Positions 11,890 through 23,710 of a stretch of 64,000 bases of DNA are shown here, one piece after another. Position 1 is the first letter of the stretch. Every line of letters begins with the position of its first letter. Under the pieces are notes generated by a model. That model did no database searches and was not told the DNA's origin. It was given only the letters and a program-made list of their open reading frames with translations. Source of the DNA: Nephrocerus scutellatus (lineage: Eukaryota; Arthropoda; Insecta; Diptera; Pipunculidae); assembly GCA_947095585.1 (NCBI GenBank), contig OX352761.1, positions 128,990,277 to 129,054,276 on the forward strand, given 5' to 3'. A program made the translations under genes and the position numbers.

Positions 11890-12590
11890 GTGTAGATCTC
11901 TTGATGCAGTTACAGAGTCTGGCATCAATTCTTTTATCGAAAATGAATGCCTATGAAATTGATGAGGCGCTGATTGATTGGGCTAGTAACTACCTTTCTG
12001 GCCGTTCAATCAAGGTCATATTGGACGGTTTCAAATCCATTGTTTGCCGCATAAACGCCGGCGTTTCCTTAGGCTCTATTATGTCTCCGACACTCTTTTT
12101 AATTTGCATTAATGATCTCCTATCCGCTGCTTCAAATCCAACTCATTCTTTCCCTGACGACAGCACCCTTAGCTTTTAATATGAGTTTGCCGTATCTCCA
12201 TGCCCATCTTCATCACAACTGAAACTTGAACAACAGCGTATGTTAAGCACGTTAAATTTTGACTTTGACAGCATAAAAAGGTGGGGAATATACAATAGAC
12301 CCAATGCTCTCTTCTGTCATCTAAGCGTAATTTAAACCACCAACCTTTATCCATGAATGGATCCTGCATCAAAGAAACTGAAATGCTCGCAATACTCTGT
12401 ATGTGCGTCAACAACAAGCTTCGTTGGAATGACTACATATTCGTGGAATGAATTGCCCGACTCTGTGTTTTCGAATTCGTATGATCTGCAGTCATTTAAA
12501 ACACATGTGCATAGACAACTTACCTTTACCTCTCCTTCATTTTCCAACGCCTACGCTCTACTAAGCCCTTGAGCGTGTGTACATTATATA
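11890..12590 (+). mobile_element. Internally deleted CR1/jockey-like LINE with its 3' end
   Basis: The plus strand gives a reverse transcriptase run with SYLSGR-like and GVSLGSIMSPTLFLICINDL motifs (11970-12130), then FPDDSTLSF in place of the catalytic YADD-type box. After that comes a jump to the 3' portion and an untranslated end with GTATGATCTGCAGTCATTT. That end recurs inside a SINE at 26188. The tail is A-rich near 12585. Confidence 0.7.
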
Positions 12591-13762
12591 AAAAAAATCC
12601 AGGACCTGATGGCATAATTCCAGTCGAACTGCAAAGGACTCCGTATATGATACTTCGTTTGATGAAAAGAATTCTAAAAAGTTGTCTCGATCTGGTCCAT
12701 ATTTCAGTTTTATGGAAAGAAGTAAACGTGGTTTTCATACCCAAAGCCGGCAAATAATCGCAAGAGGCAAGTCTGTAGAAACAGTTCTGCATTCACTGGT
12801 ACGTTCTATTGAACATTCCCCTCACCACACGTAATACACAATGGTGTACACAATTGTCAGCACATCTGCGATTACGGATGCGCTGTCGACTTCGAGGCTG
12901 GACGACTCGCTTGGCGAATTCAATAATATTCTGCTCACAAGTAGGACGATAAACAAATTAATTTTTACACAGAAGGGTCAAAAATTGATGACGTAGTCGG
13001 CGGAGGTGTTTTCTCAAAAAAGATAAATCTTAGCCTCTCTTTCCGTCTTCCAGATCACTGTAGTGTTTTCCAGGCTGAAATGATGGCGATCAGTGAAGCC
13101 TTATCTTGGCTGAATTAAAACGTCATATCCGCTTAGGATATCCGTATATTCTCGGATAGCCAAGCTGCACTGAAATCCCAGGAATCAGTCTCTACAAATT
13201 CAATTCTAGCCCTTAACTGCCGATCATCTCTCATGGAGATGGCGGAGCAGTACAATATCCACCTGTGTTAGGTGGCGGGCCAACTGTATGGCTGGCTACC
13301 TCGCCAAGCGAGTAACAACACTACTTACATAGCGACAAAGCAGATCTGGCCCAAGCTGGATCCGAAACGCTCCAAGTGTTTTTGATCTCCCAAAAAAGAT
13401 TGCACATCGGTACTATTATAGGTGTCATCACTGGACACCATCTCATAGATAGGCATGCAGCAAGACTTGGATTCTTCTCGAATGACTTTTGTAGAAGCTT
13501 TTGAGGAGGAGGAGACCATCTTCCATCTTCTCTGTACTTATCCAGCCCTCTCTCAAAAGCGTAAACTTTATATGGGAGCTGTCTTTTAAAACGACACTAA
13601 TGATCTTATCAACATTGACTTTGGTAGTCTCCTACGCTTCTTACGAAGCTCTAATTGGTGCCTCGAGTAAGTGGAAGGAATTTTTCCTGATCCGGTTGCT
13701 ATCAGAATGGACCATTACTAAGTGTTAGTCTAAGTGGACTTTAACCTAACCTAACCTAACAT
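12591..13762 (+). mobile_element. LINE relic with RNase H, ending in a CCTAA array
   Basis: GPDGIIPVELQ and KEVNVVFIPKAGK (12600-12757) mark a reverse transcriptase. A deletion then leads to an RNase H domain with DHCSVFQAEMMAISEA (about 13055) and SDSQAALKS, and a finger region with HLLC at 13530. The 3' tail is (CCTAA)n at 13744-13760. It is the same family as the minus-strand copy at 8751-11430, in opposite orientation. Confidence 0.75.
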
Positions 13763-13929
13763 ACGGTTAAAGGATTTACATCCTTATAATGCTTAGCACA
13801 GCGTGGGCGTTAGGATGGCGTGCCTTTAGATGGCGTCAACCTCAAGCCGCATTGAATGTGACGATAAATTACTGCTTTTGAATTTCATTTTTCGGTGGGA
13901 AGTAAACGGAATAATCATCCATTCATGGT

Positions 13930-14690
13930 CTTTGGTTTATATTATTACGAAAACGGAAACGCCTAATGGGGACTACTATGATCACTAACACACACACACA
14001 TAACTAACAAAGTCGTTATTTGACCAAAACCTCTACAGAAAGCCCAAATGTACACCTACTATTGCTGTAAAAATATCTAAAGACCTCTTATTGTATTTGT
14101 GATTTGACATCGTGTATATATACGGAAGAAAATAGTATAATACATAACGAGCTAGGAAAGTTTACGTTATCGTGCGAGTTAGAAGCTTAATGCACGGACA
14201 ATACAAGTGCGGCAATCTAACGAGCATGATAAGCACTTTTCAGCGAGTAATGTACGCTATTTTTCACACGACCAAAACAATTTTTCTGTTAAACTGCTCA
14301 TGCGCAATGCAAAACTAAAGTGAGAATGTGTGTTCGCGGAGACACACACTAGTCTGCATAAAGTCTACTTTCGAGGGTAGGTTATAGCGTAGGAAACAGT
14401 CACTTTCGTCTATGGTCGTGTGAAAAATAAGTAAAGTGTTATAAGTAAAAAACTATGCATATATATATAGGTTTTTGCTGATGTTGATTGTTTAAATATA
14501 TATCTGCACGTCAGTTAGGCTTTCTTTTTTTGGTTCTGGCTGCCCATAGGAAAACATTTTTTTTGAAAAAGCACTCTATGTGTTTATTTCTGTACGGTCT
14601 ATAGATAGGTAGGTCTAAAGCTAAGCGTTCTTACTAAAGACGGCATCGATAAATATTTAATTGGCCTTTGTGTACGAAGTTTCTAGTAAT
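13930..14690. repeat. Receptor-unit 3' flank, copy 1 (gene 3)
   Basis: About 750 bp shared with 22441-23182, 30340-30930, 35330-35600 and, in part, 21073-21382. It contains a perfect 17-bp inverted repeat, TATTTTTCACACGACCA at 14258-14274 and its complement at 14413-14429, so the transcript or strand can fold. It lies just 3' of gene 3. Confidence 0.75.
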
Positions 14691-14812
14691 AAAACAAAAA
14701 ACATCTTGTATTTTAGCCATTTTCATGCGAATTCACAATGTATTTGAGAGAATCTTTTCCAAGAATAATGTTTATTTATACTACTTTTCAAACATGAAAA
14801 TCTCTGGTACAA

Positions 14813-16677
14813 TTAGAAAAAGTTAAGCAGCAACATAAAAACGCTGTAAACTGTTTTGGTTACCTGGAAGGAGTAAAATTTGGTAAAAGTAAAAATGAAA
14901 TTAAGAAAATTCAACAGAGAGTCCCAACCTGTAGTCCTGTGCTAACAGACAGCGGCATAACCCCAAAGACATCTACCGTAACGGGTGACTGCGATCGCAT
15001 TAGCATTATTCGGACCATCTTTTGATGTGGCACTGACAGATTATACCAATTAATTTCATAGATATCCGTGGTAAAGTTGTCATTCTGTGAGATAGTATTT
15101 TACCGAATTAGGAACAGCTACCAACACTCCTACTCATACTTACACAAATTTCCACAACAGTTCCCATGCCACAGTACAGATACAGCCCTGCAAAGCAAAA
15201 CACGATGTATGCATACCCGCCTGGCCATTCGCCGGTAAAAATTATGACCAGCGTTAGAATTATGGAGAGGGCGGAAGTTGACACCTGTGCGCCAACATTC
15301 CAATAAAACGAGGAGTTGCAAGTATCTGTAAAGCTGATGTAATAATAACTCGTTATGTGCGTATGAATTAGGTATGTTTTTATGCATTTATTTAATACAA
15401 TAAAAGTTTAGAAAAGTGATATTTTACTGAACGAAGTGCACTTGTGAATGCATGGGAAGCGTATATAGACTATAGGGCTTAGTAGACTACAGCGGCATGT
15501 TCACTAAACTTCAATGATCACAGGTAATGCAACTCATTCATATAATTGCATTCAGTAGAGCAAGTGGTTTAATCTCAGATTGTCTTTCGAAACATATCGT
15601 ACCTATATATTTTTTGTATAAAATTTTACATCGTAGATATTATTTTTATACGATAAATAACAATATTTATGAAATTAGGATAAATTAAATAAAAACGAAA
15701 GTGTAGAGATATCAGAAAATTTCAAATTGTTTTTAGAAAAAAATGATAAAGTTTTCATATTTATATAATATACAACTTGTTTTCATAGCTCAATTGCACG
15801 ATATTTCTTCAACAGAAATCTCAAACTTACTGGTTATATTCCTGATGCCAAGTGATACATTCAATTAAAAGATCCTGGGTCTTTGGTGATGTCCTCATGT
15901 TGTTGTCTTCTACGAATTCATTTAAAGATCCAACCTTCAGTTTGAAAATTTGAACAAAAATTCGTAAGTGGACAAAATAAATCAAAATCACTGAATCAGC
16001 TGCAAAATTTCCGAATGCGCCAAAGAACATGCACATAGTGTGAGCACCAAGTGTTAATAAATATCCATTTCTTGTATTCACATCGATGCCAGGAACATAA
16101 AATTGCATAATCAACAAACGTTTTTTGGTAAAGATGAGATATCCGATTGGCACAGTAACAATGCATAGAATTAAAAAGCAGTACAAAATTGCCAACGATT
16201 TCACCAGAGTTCGAATGTTATGGATGCACCTAGTCAACGCTTTATTGTACTCAACGCCTTTTACCTGGTATTCGCCGTAGGTTTTCAAAAGGAAATTATG
16301 CATTTGTATATACGAATTGCGATTGCTGACCGCTGTAATAAATTTTGTAATTCCCTGGAATGAGATGTTAAAACGACGATTTGTCTCTGAGTACGCATAA
16401 GTGGCAGGAAGAAATTACTGACCTGCAGTACACTGCCAACCATGCAGAATGCCTCCAACATTATTGTCCATCTCTCGGCGAAAACCTCAGCTATTGTATA
16501 TACAGTACAAATAAAGTAGAGTATAATCGAAATCGCCACCATCAAACTGATCCAATTTAATGTATAATTTGGGTTTAGAACATCAGCCCCGACAAATTTG
16601 GCGAGAAAACGTAGACGTCGTATCATATTAGAGTATTGCTCAAATGGGCTGCTCTTCAATTTTACGATATTTTGCAT
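14813..16677 (-). CDS. Odorant receptor gene 3 (7tm_6 family, Or67d-like), intact, five exons
   Basis: Exons on the minus strand: 16423-16677, 15831-16354, 15144-15333, 14929-15084 and 14813-14863, giving 391 residues. All are open, and the joins keep frame (phase 0, 2, 0, 0). Intron 1 is 68 bp with donor GTCAGT; intron 2 is only 497 bp and free of large insertions. The exon 4 donor is GTTGGG, and the exon 5 acceptor is CTTCCAG. The protein has the family's helices and the C-terminal PLSVSTGLQ plus KTVYSVFMLLLNFF. Over the 158-residue stretch starting at MHNF it differs from gene 4 at 8 positions, against roughly 35 from gene 1, so genes 3 and 4 are recent sisters. It lies in duplicated block A. 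Its upstream octamer position reads TTTTGCAC, not the consensus. Confidence 0.87.
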
Positions 16678-17160
16678 TATTATGTCTACGGTAGTTGTAA
16701 TATGAAACTTAAGTATTGAAAAACTGTAAAGAACTGTGAGGACCCGAGTATACAGTGCAAAAGAGGACCTGTCAGCAGCAGTTGAAATGTTCAGTTTAAT
16801 TTATTAAATAACTATCGAATGCAGTTAATTGCATCACAGTATTGTATTTTTCAAATAATTTCTTTTATTCCATCGTGAGAATAATTTTAATTACAACCAG
16901 CTCTTTTGGTTCTATGTTACAAGTATTACACGCTTAATGTTACAACGTTGGCGTTGAATAATTAGAATGAAAAGGGAGGAATATAGTGGGTGGTGTGTGA
17001 GTTAAAAGATCACATCCGACCACTAACATTGTTGGCAAAACTATATATTTATATTACTTTATAAATTTACTTAATCATTCATGTACATGTGTGTGCAGCC
17101 ATAAAAGCTTCGTATTTGGGTGAAGCGCGAAACAAACCTTGGGTCCTTGGGCGTATCAGC
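16678..17160. other. Upstream flank of gene 3
   Basis: Aligns with 33045-33600 upstream of gene 4, including the TGTGGGTGGTGTGTGAGTT-like run near 16985. An RTE insertion at about 17160 interrupts the match, which resumes after the RTE tail near 17660 as far as the nested LINEs. No gene is seen. Confidence 0.6.
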
Positions 17161-17636
17161 TGATTGTATAGGACAATGGCCATACCAGTATACTTACATA
17201 TGGATCCGAGACTTGGGTGCTAAGCAAAAAGAATTCTGACCTCTTAGCCGCGTTCGAGAGAAAAGTCTTACGGAGAATTCTTGGCACCGTATGTGAGGAA
17301 GGACGATTCCGGAGACTCTATAATGATGAGATCTACGAGCGTTACCGCGATGTCGACATCGTGAAGAAAATTAAGCTCGGTAGGCTCCGGTGGGCTGGAC
17401 ACCTAGCTCGCATCAGCGAAGAGGATCCTGCTCGGAAAGTCCTTTGCGATAGAATTTATGGAACACGAGAGCAAGGCCGGCCAAGCCTACGCTGGAAGGA
17501 TGGCGTAGACCAGGACTCCCAGAGTTTAGGGATGCCAAACTGGATGACATCGGCTCGAAATCGGGACCGGTGGAGAGACTTTTTGAGGGTGGCCAGGACC
17601 GGACCCCGGTTGTAGAGCCAAATATGATGATGATGA
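17160..17636 (+). mobile_element. RTE-type LINE 3' end (copy 1)
   Basis: An open frame at 17217-17615 encodes the typical C-terminal tail: AFERKVLRRILGTVCEEGRF, YRDVDIVKKIKLGRLRWAGH and GRPSLRWKDGVDQD. It ends with GTTGTAGAGCCAAATATG and ATGATGATGA, the short-repeat tail usual for RTE elements. 5'-truncated. This copy is present in block A only, so it inserted after the block duplication. Confidence 0.8.
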
Positions 17637-17879
17637 ACAAATAATCACCAGTGTGAAATTTTGAACGCCTTTTGTGAATTAATGTTGTTATTTGTGAATA
17701 AAGGAACTTGTGTTGTTTTTTTTATTTGCAAAATACATAACGATCTCTTTCATAACAATAACATAACAATATGATATGCAAATCCATATGCATTTAGTCG
17801 TAAATGCATCGAGATTATCATAAAATATCGGCGTTTAAAATGTTTGAGAAATAAGATAACTAAGGTTTTGAGTTTCCTA

Positions 17880-18232
17880 CCAGGGGAAACTGGAAGGACG
17901 GGGCAATTTGACGCAACAATATTCACTGACGGATCGAAGATCAGGTACAGGTATCTTCTCGGATGATCTTAATTTGTTAAGTTCGTACAAGCTACCCGAT
18001 TCAGATAGTATCATTCAGGCAGATATCCTTTCAATTAGGTAGGTCTGCAGGACCTTGAGGCTCAGTAACGGACAAATCGTAACACATATGCTGATAGCCA
18101 ATCTGCCATAAGGGCGATTTATATGACCACCTTTAACTTGAATCCCTTACATCAGTGCTAAGAAGAATTCGCCTCGATCAGCCAATTCCTTGACATAACC
18201 ATATAGTATGGGTGCCGGGGCACTGTTGGTAA
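17880..18232 (+). mobile_element. LINE RNase H fragment, interrupted (block A copy)
   Basis: Encodes an RNase H start (IFTDGS) and a GTGIFSDD run, and ends in VWVPGH, the RNase H catalytic His motif. It is cut there by a minus-strand LINE 3' end. The same arrangement lies at 34085-34445. Confidence 0.65.
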
Positions 18233-18960
18233 GGTAAGGTTAGGTTGGGTTAACTGTCGGCAGGAAGACGACCCACTTAGACTTAGATAGATGGTCTATT
18301 GTGATGACACATTGATTGAGAGGATTTCTCGTCCTTCTCGTTGAACCATCAGTTGGAGCTTTGAATGAAGCGTAGAAGAATTTTAGTGCCAGTGCTTGAC
18401 AAATCGTTAGGGTCGTTGTAAAAGAAGACTCCAAAATGGAGCTTGCGCCTTAGAGAAAGAGAAGAGGGTGCATGTGCAGAGAAGGATGAGAATGAAGAAT
18501 AGAGAATAGAGATCAAAAACATGGAGCGTTTCGGATCCAGCTTTGGCCAGATGTATTTTGTCGCTACACAAGTTATACTATTTGATCATCTAAGTATAGT
18601 TTTGTCAGTCGCATCCTGCTTTAACATGAGTGTGCATGTAGCAATCGGTATGCATAAGTAACAATTTTCAGGTAGAACGGCCAGCGTATTACCATTATTG
18701 TTGAGTTCATCGGTACTGCAGTTCCCCAGAATTCCCCCTATGCCCCCAATACATGCGAATGTAAAACTGCCCCGCCATCTCCCTGAGTTATGATCGGCAG
18801 TCTAGGTCTACTATAGAGTTCGTAGAGACTGGTTCTAGGGATTCTAGGGTCTTTGAAGAAGTGCTCAAGTGCTCTGTAGTTAAGCCAAAACGGATGAACC
18901 ATAACGAGCAGATGATGCCTAGAAGTGGGACTTAGGGTGAACCAAAACAAAACCACAATC
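18233..18960 (-). mobile_element. LINE 3' end nested in another LINE (block A copy)
   Basis: Begins with a degenerate CCTAA array (18233-18256), here the 3' tail on the minus strand, and continues into finger and RNase H pieces such as RISLYELYS-like and QGDGG. It aligns with 34446-35000 in block B. Confidence 0.6.
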
Positions 18961-19019
18961 GTACCCTTCACCAATAGAAGGAAACTGGGGTGAATGCACC
19001 CGGTTACCCTCAATGGAGA

Positions 19020-20310
19020 AGAGATTACTATCAGAATACTATCAAAGAGGTTAAATACCTGGGACTGATATTTGATAGAAGACTGCTATGGAATAAGCAC
19101 CAACAGGCAGTAATGAATAATCAAAAAGAGCAGAAGGTTGGCAGGAAAATCCTGTGGCGTTAGTCCGAGAAAAATGCACTGGATGTACACCATGATAGTT
19201 ATTCCAATGATTACTTCTGGAGCAGTGGCATGAGCGAATAGAATAAAGCACCACGAGAAAGAAATTGGGAAAAGTGCAGAAGCTGGCATATATTTTATTT
19301 ACAAGAGCCATGAGAACCTGCCCCACCCCACGGCGGGTATGGAGGTAGTTCTTAGATTACTCCCACTACATATAGTGGTAGAGAACAAGCTTGAATACAA
19401 GAAAAACTTTGAAGTCAAAATGAGCAATTCATATCTGAAGCAGAACACCAGACACATCCGGGAGCCATAAATACGGATATACGGATGGATCAAATAAAGC
19501 AGAAGGCAAGGATGCGGGTGTCCATTAGCCAAGAACTACATACTCTGAAGCAATGGGGCAGTACCCGAGCATATTCCAGGCAGTAGTACTTGCCATCGAA
19601 AGATTTGTTCACTCAAATCTGGAGAGAAACTACGTGAGGCAGGAAATTGGCATCATGATATATAGCCAAGCTGCGCTAAAAGCCTTAGATCCGTTCCACA
19701 TCACGTCAAGACGGGTTGAGGAGTATATGGCGAGCTAAACAGACTTGGCGATGTAAACAAGGTACGTTTGTACCGGGTTTCAGGACACACTGGCTTAGAA
19801 GGCAATGAACCAGCGGATATTCTCGCTAACAAAGGAAGAGAAACTTCGCTTGCAGGGCCAGAACCATTCTGTGACATAGAGTGCCGCATAATGCAGGAGA
19901 AGATACGCAGAATAGGTAAAGCAACTGCAACCGAAAGATTGGAAAATCTCTAGGTCTACGACAAGCAAAGGAAATGATGGGGAACTATGACCCAAAGAGG
20001 TCTATCTCGATATTGGGACTTAGTAGACGTAATGTAAGAATCATTACGGGCTTTATATCAGGTCATTTTGAACTGAAGGGGTACCAAAAGAAAATAAAAC
20101 TAGAAGAGGATGGTAGCTGCGGAGCAACGATCCGTCAGAGGAGAGACCACTTGTGAACTCATGCGATCTCAGAGTCTGCACGGCTTTAACTGAGCCCGCA
20201 CCATATTATTAGGTTCATAAGAGCCATTGGTATGGTGGCGGTGCTATAGGGACGGGCATGCAATGTCTCCATAGCACTAAATCGTAATAAAATAGCAAAA
20301 AGAGTCAAAT
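19020..20310 (+). mobile_element. LINE relic with thumb and RNase H region
   Basis: Broken frames give VKYLGLIFDRRLLWNKHQ-like (about 19050), then RKMHWMYTMIV, and an RNase H motif VRLYRVSGHTGLEGNEPADI (about 19765-19825) with LANKG. Stops interrupt it throughout. I see no counterpart in block B. Confidence 0.7.
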
Positions 20311-20814
20311 TGTCAAAAAGTCAAAAATAATAAAATAAATTCATTTGTGATATAAACAAAAAAAAATGATCATCCACCACAAAACCAAAAAGTATAGGAA
20401 AATAACACGATTAGAGACAACAATTCTAAAAACAGAAAGAATAAACCTTCACTATGAAAGTAAAGCTAAGCACACTTTGATTGTTTGTTTTTTGTGTTTG
20501 TTCTTTACCGACGAATACCTTCAAAAGTAATTTTTATAAACGTATAACATTTTTTATAAGGTTTGCCGTCTGATATAAAACGTCCAAGCATTTTGGAAAT
20601 TAAATTTGATATTTGATTTAAGCGGACGATCTTTCATATTTGTTTCATGTGCTGAGAGTGGAATTCTGCTTATACTATTCGTTCACATATATAAACTAGA
20701 GGCTATGTCCATAGATAAATTAATGAAATTTTGAACTGAGAGTATCCATAGTGAGTGTTTGAAGCTATAGCAGATTATACGAGTTCAAGAAATGCATACC
20801 AGGGATCGATCTGT

Positions 20815-20888
20815 GGTCCTCCCATTGCAAGCCAATCGTACTAACAGCATGGTTAATCTGGCCTGTACTGACTTGCAATCGGAGGGCC
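20815..20888. repeat. Imperfect hairpin
   Basis: Two 19-bp arms, GGTCCTCCCATTGCAAGCC at 20815-20833 and its near complement at 20870-20888 (a few mismatches), with a 36-base loop. Function unknown. Confidence 0.5.
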
Positions 20889-21021
20889 CTATATCGACTC
20901 ATAGTGCGTAAAAAAATGCTAGTAACTAGAAGCCCACAGATGTCAGACGAAGAAGTCTATGCCAATTTTTCACTAACGATTAAGTTACCAATTCATAACA
21001 TGTGTTCTGTTCAAGGGGTCC

Positions 21022-21433
21022 ACGAGATATAACTCATAAGCTTAAGATACGTCATTTCGTCAAATGCAGGTATCTGCATAAAGTCTACTTTCGAGGGTAG
21101 GTTATAGCGTAGGAAACAGTCACTTTCGTCTATGGTCGTGTGAAAAATAAGTAAAGTGTTATAAGTAAAAATCTATGTATATATATATAGGTTTTTGCTG
21201 ATGTTGATTGTTTAAATATATATTTGCACGTCAGTTAGGCTTTTTTTTTTGGTTCTGGCTGCCCATAGGAAAACATTTTTTTGAAAAAAAGCACTCTATG
21301 TGTTTATTTCTGTACGGTCTATAGAGAGGTAGGTCTAAAGCTAAGAGTTCTTACAAAAGACGGCATCGATAAATATTTAAATACGAGATATAACTCATAA
21401 GCTTAAGATACGTCATTTCGTCAAATGCAGGTA
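21022..21433. repeat. 320-bp receptor-flank piece between 51-bp direct repeats
   Basis: Identical 51-bp repeats (21022-21072 and 21383-21433, starting ACGAGATATAACTCATAAGC) flank a segment matching the 3' half of the receptor 3' flank (as in 22850-23160). The repeats are far too long for a transposon target-site duplication. Confidence 0.75.
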
Positions 21434-21749
21434 ACTTGAATTTGTTTTTGTATATACTCTTTACAATTTAATTAGTTAAGTCTTGTATAATTCAGAGATA
21501 TCTCCGCTACGCCACGGATACGATTCACACAGAAATAACGTTCAACTAGTCTATGCTTGCCATTTAATCATGGAATATTAAATGCTTCAATAACGTTAGC
21601 AAATTATCCAAATTTTGTACCAAATTTTGCGTTTTGTTGAGACAACTTTAATTGCGATAATTCCAATGTTAATTACAATGTAAATGCTGCAAATAGACAC
21701 TGAATTAGAACTAAGCCTTTTTATGTAGCAAACTTTTAGTCTATAAGAT

Positions 21750-22440
21750 TATTTGAAATGTAACCGCCTGTAAGTTTGAATCAATATGTACTGGTTAAAA
21801 AATGTAGTTAAACCGGTTTCTGTGAAAGAACATAATTGTACATGTAGTTTATTTTTAGAAGATGACTCATTACATATTAGTGTCGTTAGTTGTAAATAAG
21901 GGAATACAATTTTATGGTCTTTTCTCGATATTTCTGTGTATAAGATTGGAAGTTTCTGGAAGCTTTTGATTGAGTATAAAGAGAGATGTTAGGGCCGAAG
22001 TAAGTTAGTTCCTATTTGGAATTGAATCAGTGTAGTTGAAAAGCTCTTGCAAAAATATAAGTATTGTTGTAATAAGTGTTTTTGTGTACATTTAAAGTTA
22101 TCACCCTAATAAATTGTGAACTTTAGTTAATTTTACTGTTTGATTATTAAAGTTGTTTTTTGTAAATTAATAAACTTAATTTATTTAGTTTAGTGCGGAT
22201 TTTTGGACATCATCATTGGAGTGGGACGAACCCGCGATTTCCCAGCTTTCGCCATTAAGCTGCTCATAACATTCCCCACAGGCATTCCCCTCTTTCGAGA
22301 GTAAACCTCAGCGCCCACGTTACATTCCCAGAACCAATTGAGTCCGCAGCCATAGTTGCCGTCAGACTCGGTCAACCTCACGGTCAAACCTGGTCAGACA
22401 ACTCCTGTGGTACCAAAGACTATCTTGGTGAGATCTATTT
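21750..22440 (+). mobile_element. Possible LTR and leader of a retrotransposon
   Basis: TATAAAGAGAG at about 21979, poly-A signal-like AATAAA words near 22110 and 22170, and then a GTGGGACGAACCCG run that could be the edge of a leader resemble an LTR followed by a leader. I cannot define both ends or find the second LTR, so this is tentative. Confidence 0.25.
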
Positions 22441-23182
22441 ATATTATTACGAAAACGGAAATGCCTATTGGGGATTACTATCATCAGTAACGCACCACAT
22501 ATCTAACAAACTAGTGTTTTTATAAAAACCTCTACAGAAAGCCCAACTGTACACCGAATATTGCTGTAAAAATATCTAAAGACCTCTTATTGTATTTGTG
22601 ATATGAAATCGTGTATATATACGGAAGAAAATAGTATATTACATAACGAGCTAGGAAAGTGGACGTTATCGTGCGAGTTAGAAGCTTGATGCACGGACAA
22701 TACAAGTGCGGCAATCTAACGAGCATGATAAGCACTTTTCAGCGAGTAATGTACGCTATTTTTCACACGACCAAAACAATTTTTCTGTTAAACTGCTCAT
22801 GCGCAATGCAAAACTAAAGTGAGAATGTGTGTTCGCGGTGACACACACTAGTCTCCATAAAGTCTACTTTCGAGGGTAGGTTATAGCGTAGAAAACAGTC
22901 ACTTTCGTCTATGGTCGTGTGAAAAATAAGTAAAGTGTTATAAGTAAAAATCTATGTATATATATATAGGTCTTTGCTGATGTTGATTGTTTAAATATAT
23001 ATTTGCACGTCAGTTAGGCTTTCTTTTTTGGTTCTGGCTGCCCATAGGAAAACATTTTTTTGAAAAAAAAGCACTCTATGTGTTTATTTCTGTACGGTCT
23101 ATAGAGAGGTAGGTCTAAAGCTAAGAGTTCTTACAAAAGACGGCATCGATAAATATTTAAATAGCCTTTGCATAGGAAGTAT
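22441..23182. repeat. Receptor-unit 3' flank, copy 2 (ghost locus)
   Basis: Nearly collinear with 13930-14690, including the 17-bp inverted repeat (22757-22773 and 22912-22928). It ends at CCTTTGCATAGGAAGT near 23180. In the other copies the terminal receptor exons follow at this point; here they are missing. Confidence 0.8.
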
Positions 23183-23710
23183 TAAGTTCATAATTATTTA
23201 TTAAATAACTAATGAACGCAATAATTTACCTCATACACTATACATTTAGATTACTTTATATACCAACTCAATCATACATTTTTGTGTGTGCAGATACAAC
23301 ATCTTAAAATATGTCATGTGTATTTATGCGAAATATATGTCCACGGTGAGATAAACCAAATTTCTATGGTATTTGGTGGCACCGCGAAAAGAACCGAATC
23401 TCCGAATATAAGCCAACTCTGCTAACAGCTAGCAGCTCACGGATCACGTGGTTACTGGTACTTTATAAGAAAAAAAAAGTTTTTTTTTTACTTGAAACTA
23501 ATTTTTACCAATTTAAAATATAGTACGTAACATCTGTTATTGGAAAGTCAACAAGTGAAGCTCATATCGATAATCGATCGGAATTTATAATACAAGTCTG
23601 TGGTGGCATGTCATAGAAGCTTAAGTAGACTTAAGCGTATTTTAACCTTTTTACCAATCTCATAATCTGTAACATCCCCGTTTCTCTTTTAAATTTACTT
23701 TGTAACGAAG
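23183..23710. other. Ghost receptor locus: upstream flank joined directly to a 3' flank
   Basis: From 23185 the sequence matches the receptor upstream flank (GTTCATAATTATTTATTAAA, then ACTCAATCAT, then the CCAATTTAAAATATA run near 23500 shared with 38730). The receptor body, about 2.1 kb in gene 3, is absent. The following DNA matches the flank of pseudogene 5 to about 39060. Confidence 0.75.

Noticed and set aside
15130..15387. Open frame of 85 codons beginning MHKNIPNSYAHNE
   Set aside because: It is a frame-shadow of receptor exon 3; the real frame begins after the acceptor at 15334-15336.
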